DNA of 64,000 nt from Streptomyces paludis (GCF_003344965.1 NZ_CP031194.1:3658001-3722000), one strand, 5' to 3'; numbered from the stretch's first letter, positions 23,562 to 31,333 are shown. Translations and numbers: made by a program. Notes: a model not told the origin generated them from the sequence alone.

Positions 23562-25187
23562 CTATCCTCGAATTGATACCCAAGCGCCGAAAACGCCAGA
23601 CGCAGTCGCGATGATCGCAAGAAGTACGACAGCTCGCTGCATTCTGGTATTTGCAATAGCCTGCCGGAGTCCGGCGGATGCGCCAATGTTAGTAGTTGCA
23701 ATCTGCATATCGTCAATCAGCCTCTCTGATTGATCGGTCAGGATGTTGCGAATCGTCGAATTTAGCTCACGGGCCTTTCGAGCTCCCTTGGCTTCGCTAG
23801 CATTGTCACCTTTCCTGTTTTTTCGGGGAGCTGCAAGCAGTAGCGTCTTGATGAATCGACTCTTGCGTTGGGGGGCCTGGGCTCTCGTAGGAGTAGGATC
23901 ACTCGGAAGATTGGAAACTTCGACGTACTCAATTACGTCGTAGCGGAATGATTTTTCACTCGCGGCGAAAGTTTTCATCTCGCTAGCTACAGTGGCAGCG
24001 TCGAGTCCATCGCCCAGCAAGAATTGGTCGAGAGCCCGCGCTTGTCTGACTGGCCTATCGATGCGCCGACGCGTGGCGGAGCGGTCCCGCAATCTGCCTA
24101 GACGATAGGAGTAGACGGAAAGCAGGCAACTCATCGCCCAGCGGGCGGCGAGACTGGACTGGTAGTCATGAAAATCTTGAGTCAAGGCCCAGATACTTGT
24201 GCTGTCGTTCGCTGGTTCTTCTTTCGCTGAAGCCGCAGACCGTCGAGCTGCAGCGACTGCTTGGAACGGCCGGTACGAGTACGCCCTCCAGTTGTCGAAG
24301 CTGATGGACCATCCGGGAACCTCGGGCGAACGCCATTGATTTGTAGAGAACCCAAGTCCGATTAGGGAGAGGGCTTGCTGATTTCTTTCGAACGGTTCTG
24401 AATCTTTAGTGAAAAAGATTCTCAAGCTTGGTCGATACTTTGACGGTTCCGTGCTGAATCGTCCGGGGAAGCGCTTGGAAATCCATCTCCAGCATGCTTC
24501 TTCGATTGCCGAAATTGCATCTTCGCAAGCGTCGATTTTTTGAAATTGTGGAGTGTGTAAGCTGTGGGAGGTGGAGAACCTTTTAGGCTTGACCCACGGA
24601 ATCTGCGACCTGATTCGAGTGAATCTCCCTGAAATCTTCGTTCTCTCGTTGCGCAGTTCGGTGGAGTAGTCTTTTCGCAAGATTTCAGATAGATCGCCAG
24701 CGTCCTCTTTGAGGGTGAAAGTGGCAACTAGTATTACTGTTGATGGTATGAAATAGTAAAGCCTGAGCCAGACTGTCGAAACCTCGTTTGGCAGTTCGGG
24801 GTCGTAGAATCCATCGGGAAAAATCGATGCCTCTGGATGCCGAACGTATCCCAGACTCTCCCAGCCTGCCCTACCTGTTGCACTTCTGCTTTCCTCGATC
24901 CTGACGAGCAGGTTTCTTTTGGTCTCCGAACTCCGTCCTGGAAGCTTTGAGATTGCGCTGTACAGCTGTGAAACATTGGACGGAGGAAACGCCTCGACTA
25001 GAGTAAATCCGCCAATATTGACTTGTTCATTGGGTGGTAGTCGATGGCGCGTGTTCTCTTTGTCGTCGTTTCTCCTCCAGAGATCCATACTTTTGGTCGG
25101 GGAATGCTCCTTCTTCAGATTTCTGATTGTGGGCCTTGCGATCCATTTCGTTCCTTCGGGGGATTCGGCTGCAGATCCGGTGTGCAA
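23562..25187 (-). CDS. Cargo protein of unknown function with C-terminal membrane helix
   Basis: 541 aa, clearly lower GC and different codon use from the backbone. The N-terminal half mixes strands and helices (LYYFIPSTVILVATFTLKED, DACEDAISAIEEACWRWISK). A middle part is rich in Arg/Ser/Ala, and one hydrophobic span lies at the very end (MQRAVVLLAIIATASGVFGA), so the bulk is probably a cytoplasmic, membrane-anchored domain. TTG start at 25187 with GAGAGG eight bases upstream; an ATG at 25088 lacks a close site. It is third in a minus-strand module after two membrane proteins, with a 169-base gap. I do not recognise the family. Confidence 0.75.
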   Translation of the reverse strand: MHTGSAAESPEGTKWIARPTIRNLKKEHSPTKSMDLWRRNDDKENTRHRLPPNEQVNIGGFTLVEAFPPSNVSQLYSAISKLPGRSSETKRNLLVRIEESRSATGRAGWESLGYVRHPEASIFPDGFYDPELPNEVSTVWLRLYYFIPSTVILVATFTLKEDAGDLSEILRKDYSTELRNERTKISGRFTRIRSQIPWVKPKRFSTSHSLHTPQFQKIDACEDAISAIEEACWRWISKRFPGRFSTEPSKYRPSLRIFFTKDSEPFERNQQALSLIGLGFSTNQWRSPEVPGWSISFDNWRAYSYRPFQAVAAARRSAASAKEEPANDSTSIWALTQDFHDYQSSLAARWAMSCLLSVYSYRLGRLRDRSATRRRIDRPVRQARALDQFLLGDGLDAATVASEMKTFAASEKSFRYDVIEYVEVSNLPSDPTPTRAQAPQRKSRFIKTLLLAAPRKNRKGDNASEAKGARKARELNSTIRNILTDQSERLIDDMQIATTNIGASAGLRQAIANTRMQRAVVLLAIIATASGVFGAWVSIRG

Positions 25188-25356
25188 AGCATTTACCTCT
25201 CTTCCTCGACAGGCGATGCGGCCATCATGCGGCAGGTCTTACGACGCCGAGGCGCTACCCGGCATAATCTGGAGGATGTCGGGCAGGTTACCGACCGTTG
25301 TATTGGTCAGAGAGCTCCTTCACCTGGATCTTCGCCACCGTTAAGAGAATGGCCAG

Positions 25357-26133
25357 TTAGGGATTCGATGGGGGATCTCCGCGCTCACTGGACGCCCTGA
25401 TGCGCATAATCGAAATAACCCTTTGCGCCTCCGCGAGCCAGTTTTCTGCCTCGGTCTGCGTTACGGGCTCCCCCACCCCATGAATCAGCCTATTGCGCAC
25501 ATTCAGGAGTCCCCGGATAGAAGCAAAAAAATCAGGTCCGAGATCGTTCCGCTGGGAATACTCGCGCGCCATCATACTGATCCCCTTCCGGCGCACAGCC
25601 ATGTCGTCTGACAGGTGAGCGCGTATCAGGTTCTCAATGTCCCGCCATACAGCAATCAATTCACCAGCGTCAGCATTTGTAATCACGCGAGACCCAAGGT
25701 CATCTCCGGACCCACCATCTCGAATTGAGTCAACAGTCAACGGCCTCTTAGCTCTCAGCACCGCTGCGACGCTTGTGGCCAACCCCAGGAAACTGACGGC
25801 GGCTCCCATCGCAGCGGAAAGCCTGTCACCCTGATCCAATCCGCCGGCCACCAACACGATTCCAAGAACGACGGATACGAGTACACCCGCACCGCCAACA
25901 ATGAATAGGAGGCGCTTAGGGTTTGACTCGGATCGCTGTCGTTCGAATACTTCAAGGTCCCTACCTGCAAGGTATACGTCGCGGCGCTGTACAACACTAG
26001 AGCCACGAGACTCCGCATACAACTTCGACCTAAGAAGCAGCTCCTCCCTGAAACGATTCGTGAAGTCGTCAGCTTCTCGCCTCGCGTCTCCACTGAGGTT
26101 AAAGCCACCTGTTGCGTCACTTGAATTAGTCAT
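25357..26133 (-). CDS. Two-span membrane protein with HEPN-like C-terminal motif (cargo)
   Basis: 258 aa. An N-terminal soluble helical part with a charged stretch (RREADDFTNRFREELLLRSK) is followed by two membrane spans at about 75-95 and 105-125 (RLLFIVGGAGVLVSVVLGIV, AMGAAVSFLGLATSVAAVL). A C-terminal all-helical domain contains LLNVRNRLIHG. R-N-R-L-I-H fits the Rx4-6H signature of HEPN ribonucleases common in toxin and abortive-infection systems. Its start overlaps the stop of the upstream 127-aa gene (coupled). A membrane-tethered HEPN nuclease is inference; the motif alone could be chance. Confidence 0.75.
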   Translation of the reverse strand: MTNSSDATGGFNLSGDARREADDFTNRFREELLLRSKLYAESRGSSVVQRRDVYLAGRDLEVFERQRSESNPKRLLFIVGGAGVLVSVVLGIVLVAGGLDQGDRLSAAMGAAVSFLGLATSVAAVLRAKRPLTVDSIRDGGSGDDLGSRVITNADAGELIAVWRDIENLIRAHLSDDMAVRRKGISMMAREYSQRNDLGPDFFASIRGLLNVRNRLIHGVGEPVTQTEAENWLAEAQRVISIMRIRASSERGDPPSNP

Positions 26134-26513
26134 CGCTTTCGCCCCACAAGGTAAGCAATCACACCAATGACAAGTGAGGCCGCAAATCCGATCGAGCCTG
26201 TAGGAGTGTCAAGCTTCCCCGCAAAGACTCCTGCGACAGCGGCCGCCGCATATGAAACGACATCCAGAAAATGCCTAGAAGGGGAAACCGGACGCTGAAT
26301 GTGCCCCCGCTTGCTGTAAAGAAACGCCTCCCTGATGAGGCTTGAGGTCACCACTGGCGGCCCCGATCCGATATGAAAGCTATCTTCCAGCCTATTGGCT
26401 TCATCAAATACATCAACACCGAACTCCTTGAGGCATATCTCAAGTTCCGTTCGGGCGTCTGCGGGGAGCTCCCCGCTTCCAGGTACCTCGATATTGAGGT
26501 CGTCAGATGCCAC
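26130..26513 (-). CDS. Small two-span membrane protein, first gene of cargo module
   Basis: 127 aa. A soluble N-terminal 85 residues, acidic and helical (PADARTELEICLKEFGVDVF), are followed by two hairpin-like spans (LDVVSYAAAAVAGVFAGKL and SIGFAASLVIGVIAYLVG) ending in RKR. GTG start at 26513 without a strong ribosome site. It overlaps the next gene by four bases. It may be the partner or sensor of the HEPN-like protein. Unrecognised. Confidence 0.68.
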   Translation of the reverse strand: MASDDLNIEVPGSGELPADARTELEICLKEFGVDVFDEANRLEDSFHIGSGPPVVTSSLIREAFLYSKRGHIQRPVSPSRHFLDVVSYAAAAVAGVFAGKLDTPTGSIGFAASLVIGVIAYLVGRKR

Positions 26514-26873
26514 CGACTCATGCTAGCCACCCGCACGTCGTGGGACATGGGATTGGAGGATCTGGTTGAGCAACGACACAAGGGTTGTCCCGACGGCAAC
26601 AGCAGCACCGCCTCAAGTTGCACTCAGGAATTGACCACCGCGCCCGGGTACGGCCAGCCCGCGCTGCCGCGCGCCATGGCGAACCGCAGCAGATGCGCAC
26701 CAGCTTGGGCGGACAGCACTGGGCAACGCCAGGTAACTTCTCACCTCCGGCTCGCACTCAAGGGGGCATCATTGCTGGTCGGCAGGGTGGATCGCCGCAG
26801 CCGGTCGTGAGCCCAAGCTCAGGTCCCACCGAAGCCAGTGGGCGATCACGCCGACGTCAGGAACGATGGCGGC
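26514..26873. other. Gap upstream of cargo module, no gene seen
   Basis: 360 bases. It should contain the cargo promoter (minus strand) and the promoter of the broken plus-strand gene at 26874. Several short open frames are present on both strands but none has coding-like composition. Confidence 0.4.
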
Positions 26874-27259
26874 ATGCGCTGCTTCAACGAGACGGGTTGG
26901 CTCGCGATCTTCAATGGCGCTGAGGCCATGATCGGCCGGACCGTGGACGTGGATGTCTGGGATGCGACTACAGCCGTTGCCCCGTCGTCGATCCGCAGCG
27001 AGGAACCCGCCGGCCGGTCACGGACTACCCGGACTTCTCTCACTTGGAGCGAGCCGACCAGGTGGTAGCTGCCATCCCGGGTATCGGCTGGCGCGCGTAC
27101 TGGAAGGATGAGGGACCGGATAACGGTCCGTTGACCGAGCAGATACTTGCCTTGCTCGTCTCTTCCAAGGGACGGGCTACTCCGATCACTGTGGACGCGC
27201 ACGGAGATGTGGATGACGCCGAGAGCGCTGACCGACTCATTCCGCCTGGCAAGGAGTGA
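26874..27259 (+). pseudogene. Frameshifted small gene
   Basis: It starts at ATG 26874 after AGGAACG (MRCFNETGWLAIFNGAEAMI, GRTVDVDVWDATTA). The protein-like reading then continues in another frame (VTDYPDFSHLERADQVVAAI, GWRAYWKDEGPDNGPLTEQI) to the stop at 27259. A shift of one base near 26970-27000 is needed. The joined product would be about 128 aa and looks like an immunity-type small acidic protein. Either a decayed gene or a sequencing error. Confidence 0.5.
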
Positions 27260-27673
27260 GGGGACCCTCCACCGCCTGAGTGTCTAACTGCGTGACGACC
27301 GCGGCGGACAACAGCGAACAACCGTGGACGTCAGCGGACCATCAGTACAGGTGACAGGCACGGCAGCCCAAGGCAGTGGCCGCATCGAGTTGCTTCGGGA
27401 CGAAGAGGACCTCACTCAATGTCTCACCGCCACGCTTCCGCCGGCGCAGCTTGCCCTGGTCGACGACATGGCGGGGCGGCTGAGGCCGCTGGGTGCGGCG
27501 AGGCACACGCGTGCGTGATCGGTCGGCGCATCCGCCGTCATAGCTAACTGTCGTTGGCTGAGGATCAGACACTCCGGGGGCAGGTCAGCACAACAACCGC
27601 TACCAAGAAATCCAAGCTTCCAAGCTGAGATACCAAGTGCGTCTGCGCAGACGAAGCCCGTAGGGTGCCGCCC
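27260..27673. other. Gap with one doubtful small ORF
   Basis: 414 bases. A 64-codon plus-strand frame (27324-27518, GTG start, ending PPAQLALVDDMAGRLRPLGA) has no ribosome site and is not called. No RNA or repeat is evident. Confidence 0.35.
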
Positions 27674-27898
27674 ATGGTGACTGCGACTGTCCGCGAGTGG
27701 AACGACGAGGAAGGGTGGGGCGTGCTCGACTCCGCTGAGACCCCTGGGGGTTGCTTCGGCCACTATTCCGACATCCAGGCGCCCGGCTTCCGTACCCTGT
27801 CGCCCGGACAACAGGTGGACCTCTGGTGGGAGGCCCCGGGCTTCAAACAGGACGGATACGACTACCGCGCGGTGAGCATTGTGCCTCGGCGTGCATGA
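27674..27898 (+). CDS. Cold-shock-domain-like small protein
   Basis: 74 aa: TATVREWNDEEGWGVLDSAE, FGHYSDIQAPGFRTLSPGQQ, DLWWEAPGFKQDGYDYRAVS. The strand pattern and the EEGWGVL, CFGHYSDI and GQQVDLWW positions correspond to K-G-F-G-I, V-F-V-H-F-S-x-I and G-x-x-V-x-F of the cold-shock fold, but the aromatic RNA-binding face is altered. ATG at 27674; the CCGCCC upstream gives no strong ribosome site. Such orphans are common near the ends of actinobacterial mobile elements. RNA binding is inferred. Confidence 0.7.
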   Translation: MVTATVREWNDEEGWGVLDSAETPGGCFGHYSDIQAPGFRTLSPGQQVDLWWEAPGFKQDGYDYRAVSIVPRRA

Positions 27899-28308
27899 CC
27901 TCTACAACGTCGGACGAGCGCATACGCCACCACCTCTGTCCAGCCGCCGCATCCGTCGACAAAGCCGCCGGAGCGGGCTCGGATCGAACTTCTAAAGCGA
28001 TGGTCAGCATTGCCCCTTCGGGCCGATTCGGCGGTGCCGCGCCAGCTTGGGGCCCATGCTCCAGCGCCGCCGTGGTCGCGTGCGTCGCCGTCTCTGCGCC
28101 CCGGCAACATCGTTTGGCGCTTCGCGCCGCGCGGGGCAAGTCGGGGGCTCCTCCGGACCCCGCCTCCGCCTTTGTGGTGTCTGAGTGCCGATCATCGTTG
28201 CGGTACAGCAGCGGAGTACCGCAACCACAGCAACCCTCAGCGCCCAGTGGTGGCCGTCAGGTGGTCAGCAGGAGCCTGTATGAACGTCGTTGACCGATTT
28301 CTGTAGAG
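27899..28308. other. Right end of the AICE, gene-free
   Basis: 410 bases with no coding frame. It contains the right candidate arm site at 28198-28224 and GC-rich spacer, and ends in attR. Confidence 0.5.
28198..28224. promoter_or_regulatory. Candidate integrase arm-binding site (right)
   Basis: TTGCGGTAC and GTACCGCAA are perfect nine-base arms around AGCAGCGGA, followed by CCACAGCAAC. It matches the left site at 14127-14149 and lies about 85 bases inside attR. Confidence 0.5.
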
Positions 28309-28356
28309 CTACGGATCAGAAGGTTGCAGGTTCGAATCCTGCCGAGTGCACAGCAG
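28309..28356 (+). repeat. attR core (48-bp direct repeat, tRNA-Arg 3' fragment)
   Basis: Identical to 14034-14081. It lacks the tRNA 5' half and is therefore not a tRNA gene. Confidence 0.95.
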
Positions 28357-28359
28357 ACC

Positions 28360-28391
28360 AGAGGCCCTAAGGATCACTCCTTAGGGCCTCT
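28360..28391. terminator. Original chromosomal terminator of tRNA-Arg, displaced
   Basis: 14-bp perfect hairpin AGAGGCCCTAAGGA/TCCTTAGGGCCTCT with loop TCAC, then TGCTTTTGCG. By position it is the pre-integration terminator of the tRNA, now about 14.3 kb from it. Confidence 0.8.
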
Positions 28392-28503
28392 GCTTTTGCG
28401 TTGACGGCGGTGTTTGACGGCAACCACTTCAGGAGTGGTGTCCAGTGGTTCTGGCACGGTGGCCCTGATTTGCCGGGACAGTCGCTCGCTAGGATTCCGG
28501 ATC

Positions 28504-29055
28504 ATGGACACCAGGGGCGGGGAATCCTCACAGCAGGACACAGGGCGCGGTGCGGCCGTCGAGTTCGTCTACCAGCCGATGGTCGCGGACTTCGAGGAGG
28601 CCGTCCGTGGGCGAGCGCGTCGGACATCGGCGGGCAGGCTCCAGGTGCTCGCGGGGCCGCTGGTGGTGGTAGCCGCGATGCTCGTCTTCTCGGTCCTTCA
28701 GGATTTCGCGCTGCCCGTGCTGATCATCTCGCTGGTGCTCTCGCTGGCAGCCGCATCCTGGGGCGCCGTGCGAGGACTGCGCACCATGGCCCGCCGGATG
28801 TTCAGTGTCATGGAGCCGTACGGACAGTGCCGCCTGGTGACCGACGACCGCGGCATGGTCAGTACCGGTGAGCGGGGGTCCTTCACCGTGGACTGGACCG
28901 TGTTCCGGGAGTACTTGGAGACACCCGGGCTCTTCGTGGTGCTGGGTGGCGACCGCGCGTCGGGTATGGCGGTACTGCCCAAGCGGGGCGCCCAGAACCC
29001 CGCAGACGTGGATCGGCTGCGGGAGATCTTGGACCGGAACCTGAAGCGGCTCTAG
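28504..29055 (+). CDS. YcxB-like membrane protein
   Basis: 183 aa. Cytoplasmic start EFVYQPMVADFEEAVRGRAR, two close membrane spans (LVVVAAMLVFSVLQDFALPV, LIISLVLSLAAASWGAV), then a C-terminal YcxB-type beta domain (FTVDWTVFREYLETPGLFVV, GMAVLPKRG). ATG at 28504; weak TAGGA upstream. First chromosomal gene right of the element. Its stop codon overlaps the reconstructed stop of a decayed convergent integrase that IS630 interrupts eight bases further on. Function unknown. Confidence 0.75.
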   Translation: MDTRGGESSQQDTGRGAAVEFVYQPMVADFEEAVRGRARRTSAGRLQVLAGPLVVVAAMLVFSVLQDFALPVLIISLVLSLAAASWGAVRGLRTMARRMFSVMEPYGQCRLVTDDRGMVSTGERGSFTVDWTVFREYLETPGLFVVLGGDRASGMAVLPKRGAQNPADVDRLREILDRNLKRL

Positions 29056-29062
29056 ACGGTTA

Positions 29063-30208
29063 CTGACCTTGAAGTCGTCTTGTCGTAGGGGCTGACGGTT
29101 GGTGATCGTCGCGGTATGCCGGAGGTATGAGGTATCCGCAGGGTGGGGGTCTGACCGCGGAGAGGCAAGCATTTCGCGAGCGGGTCCGGATGGAAGCGGT
29201 CGCCATGTTCGCCGACGGACGTGGCAGTACGGAGATTGCGAAGGAGTTACGGGTCAGCGTCCGGTCGGTTCAGCGGTGGCGGCGGTCCTGGCGGGAGGCC
29301 GGCCAGGACGCGGTCCGTTCCCGCGGCCCGGTGTCCCGTCCGAAGCTGAATGACCGACTGTTCGCAGTGCTCGAGGAGGAGTTGGCCAAGGGACCGGTCG
29401 CTCACGGCTGGCCGGACCAGCGGTGGACGCTCGCCCGGATCAAGACGTTGACCGGCCGACGGTTCCACAAGTCCATGACGCTGTCGGGGATCTCCCAGAT
29501 GCTGCGGCGCCGTGGCTGGAGCCATCAGGTTCCGGCCCGTCGTGCCGTCGAGCGCGACGAGGCAGCCGTCGCCGGCCGGGTGAAGGAGGTGTGGCCGCAC
29601 CTGGAACCACCGCGGCGGCGCTCGGGGCCTGGACCGTCTTCGAGGACGAGGCCGGATTCTCTATGACGCCGCCGACCTCACGCACGTGGGGCAGACGCGG
29701 ATCCACCCCGGTCATCCGCGTCCGGGGCCGTTCCCGGCGTCGCTTCTCCGTGGCAGCCCTGTGCTGCTACCAGCCCGGCGAACGCTCCCGCCTGATCCAC
29801 CGGCCCAAACGGCATACCGACCACAAGAGCGGCGGCCGCGAGAGCTTCGCCCGGACCGAGTACCGCGACCTCCTCATCGCCGCCCACCAGCAGCTCGACG
29901 GACCCATCGTCCTCATACGGGACAACCTGAACGTCCACAAAGACCGCCGCATGCGGGCCTTCATCGACGCACAGGACTGGATCACCGCCTACCACCTGCC
30001 GCCCTACGCACCCGACCTCAACCCCGTCGAAGGCATCTGGTCAGTACTCCGTCGGACAACCCAGGCCAACACCGCCTTCACCGACCCCGACCACCTCATC
30101 CGCCAGCTACGGCACAGCCTCCGCCAGATCCAATACCGCAGCGACATCATCGACGGATGCCTCACCGGGACCGGCCTCACACTGACGACACCACGCCTAC
30201 AACCTCAG
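29063..30208 (+). mobile_element. IS630-family insertion sequence
   Basis: About 1146 bp flanked by TA at 29061-29062 and 30209-30210, the family's target duplication. Imperfect terminal inverted repeats start CTGACCTTGAAG at the left and CTGAGGTTGTAG (reverse complement) at the right. It encodes one transposase in two frames and is inserted in the 3' end of an older integrase gene. Confidence 0.85.
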
Positions 30209-30211
30209 TAG
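29127..30211 (+). CDS. IS630-family transposase, two overlapping frames
   Basis: Frame 1 (29127-29666) encodes the helix-turn-helix half: MEAVAMFADGRGSTEIAKEL, VSVRSVQRWRRSWREAG, WTLARIKTLTGRRFHKSMT. Frame 2 (29423-30211) gives the DDE nuclease: WTVFEDEAGF (first D), IVLIRDNLNVH (second D), DLNPVEGIW (E). A -1 shift near 29588-29612 joins them, the usual programmed frameshift of many IS630 elements. The stop TAG of frame 2 is made from the flanking target TA plus G, so the reading frame ends exactly at the IS edge. It appears intact and possibly active. Confidence 0.85.
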
Positions 30212-30435
30212 CGGCACACCGGCCGAACCGTCGTCATCGTCCGGGTCGTTGCCGTCACCCCTCAGGGCATCTCCTACGCGGTCGAACGCCGAGCGCTGCG
30301 AGTTGAGCCGTACGAAGGTGCAGAAGTCCATGGTCACGCGGATCGAGCTGTGGCCGAGCACTTCCATGATCATGTGGGCGTGGGCGCTCTGTTCGTGGAG
30401 GAGTGACGCGCAGGTGTGGCACAGGTCGAGTCGCC
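30197..30435 (-). pseudogene. Remnant of a tyrosine integrase C-terminus, interrupted by IS630
   Basis: Minus-strand reading RRLDLCHTCASLLHEQSAHA, IMEVLGHSSIRVTMDFCTFV, RLNSQRSAFDRVGDAL. It matches the C-terminal third of Streptomyces integrases, but the box-II Arg is Cys (DLCHT) and the nucleophile Tyr is gone (MDFCTF). Removing the IS and one TA restores GTG-CCG-CTA-ACC-GTC-TAG (VPLTV, stop) across 30215 and 29062, a normal integrase ending. The remnant marks an older, lost mobile element. Confidence 0.75.
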
Positions 30436-30545
30436 GGCCGCCTCCGGGAGTTCTACGAACAGCTGGATCCCTTCCGCCGGGAACCAGCCGCGGTGGCGTT
30501 CGAGGCCCGGCTCCGGGAAGTGCTGCCCCGTCAGGTCAGCGGATC
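30430..30545 (+). pseudogene. Short coding remnant
   Basis: Plus-strand reading RLREFYEQLDPFRREPAAVA, FEARLREVLPRQVSG ends at TGA near 30557. It has no start codon and no recognisable upstream part. It probably is a leftover of a gene removed when the flanking region was rearranged. Confidence 0.35.
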
Positions 30546-30825
30546 GCCTCGTTCATGAGGACGTAGAGCAGCCCGACGAGGGAGCCGCTGCTGACGATCG
30601 CGCGGCGGTCGATCATGGCCACGCCCAGGCGTCCGTGATGAAGCGGTGCCTCCACATCATCAGAACCTCACGCCGCTCGTTGACCACGGCGGCCACGGCC
30701 AGGTGCCGGAGCTTGACGACGTGGTGCTCCCAGCGGTTCCCGTCCGGTGTCTCGACGTCGGTGAGCCACAGGTTCACCCAGCTGTTCTCGTAGATCGGAC
30801 GTTCCCCGTGGATCTTCCACCGCAT
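30538..30825 (-). pseudogene. Nudix hydrolase with internal deletion
   Basis: A normal start at ATG 30825 (RWKIHGERPIYENSWVNLWL, HHVVKLRHLAVAAVVNERRE, MMWRHRFITDAWAW) stops just where the Nudix box should follow. The next bases read in another frame MIDRRAIVSSGSLVGLLYVL (MNEAIR, stop), which looks like the C-terminal end of the same family. So the middle, including the catalytic box, is deleted with a frame change near 30616. Confidence 0.6.
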
Positions 30826-31165
30826 CGCTGCGGCCCCTCTCGATCGACCTTCAGCATCGCAGAGCAGCGGGGGCTTCTGCGACTGTCATCTGGTTGCTAA
30901 GAGGGGGGAGTTGAGACCTGCACATGATGGCCTTCCGAGCTAAAGCCGCCATTTCGAATCTGTCGATAGTCAAGAGAAAAGAGGAGGGTGGGCCTTTGGG
31001 TTCCATTCAAGAGGGATTCGAAAGGCAGGTTAAATTGTGGAATTTCCCGTCGCATGCTTGCGTGACCGATGGCCGACCCGATTGATGGTAGTCGGCGGGG
31101 CTTGGGTGGCGTAGCGGATTTGCCGGCCGGTAGTGGTGGTGGCAAGTCCTCTGTGGGGAACCCGG
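30826..31165. other. Gene-free scarred interval
   Basis: 340 bases. It is less GC-rich than its surroundings in 30890-31070 and no coding frame can be supported. Likely degraded sequence between the Nudix remnant and the next short ORF. Confidence 0.4.
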
Positions 31166-31333
31166 ATGACCGTCCGCTACCACGCGGACGATCCGCGGGT
31201 GGCCGTCCGTGACGCCGATGTCGGGGGCGGGGGAGCGGCCTTGTGGGTGGTGATGTCGGGTGGGGCCGCGCTGTTCTTCCTGGTGCTGTTGGTCGTGCAC
31301 CTGGTTTTTGTGTCGCGGCGGCGGTCGGTGTGA
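31166..31333 (+). CDS. Small membrane protein or fragment of a DUF3592-type protein
   Basis: 55 aa. VRYHADDPRVAVRDADVG resembles the V-R-Y-x-P-x-D-P-x-x-A segment near the end of DUF3592 proteins, followed by a single membrane span (VVMSGGAALFFLVLLVVHLV) and RRR. The missing N-terminal part suggests truncation. Possible upstream GTG/ATG starts to 31133 add little. Confidence 0.45.
   Translation: MTVRYHADDPRVAVRDADVGGGGAALWVVMSGGAALFFLVLLVVHLVFVSRRRSV

Larger units (their letters stand above)
14034..28356. mobile_element. pSAM2-type actinomycete integrative and conjugative element (AICE)
   Basis: About 14.3 kb bounded by 48-bp perfect direct repeats of the tRNA-Arg 3' end. Backbone, from the integrase end: int, xis, a RepSA-like rolling-circle initiator, small Spd/transfer genes, a DUF2637 protein, the FtsK-like translocase TraB, a GntR-type repressor, a Nudix protein and an ATPase. 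This is the gene set and order of pSAM2-type AICEs, which replicate after excision and move double-stranded DNA between mycelia with TraB alone. The right third (23.5-27.9 kb) is cargo of different base composition. All essential backbone genes look intact; only the start codon of the initiator is doubtful. Confidence 0.93.

Noticed and set aside
27324-27518. Small plus-strand gene of 64 codons in the AICE
   Set aside because: No ribosome site, no recognisable pattern and composition close to neighbouring shadow frames.
28309-28356. A second tRNA-Arg
   Set aside because: Only the 3' portion from the anticodon loop is present; it is the attR duplication.
30249-30566. A 105-codon plus-strand gene
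   Set aside because: It is a shadow of the minus-strand integrase remnant and of a short coding remnant in another frame.
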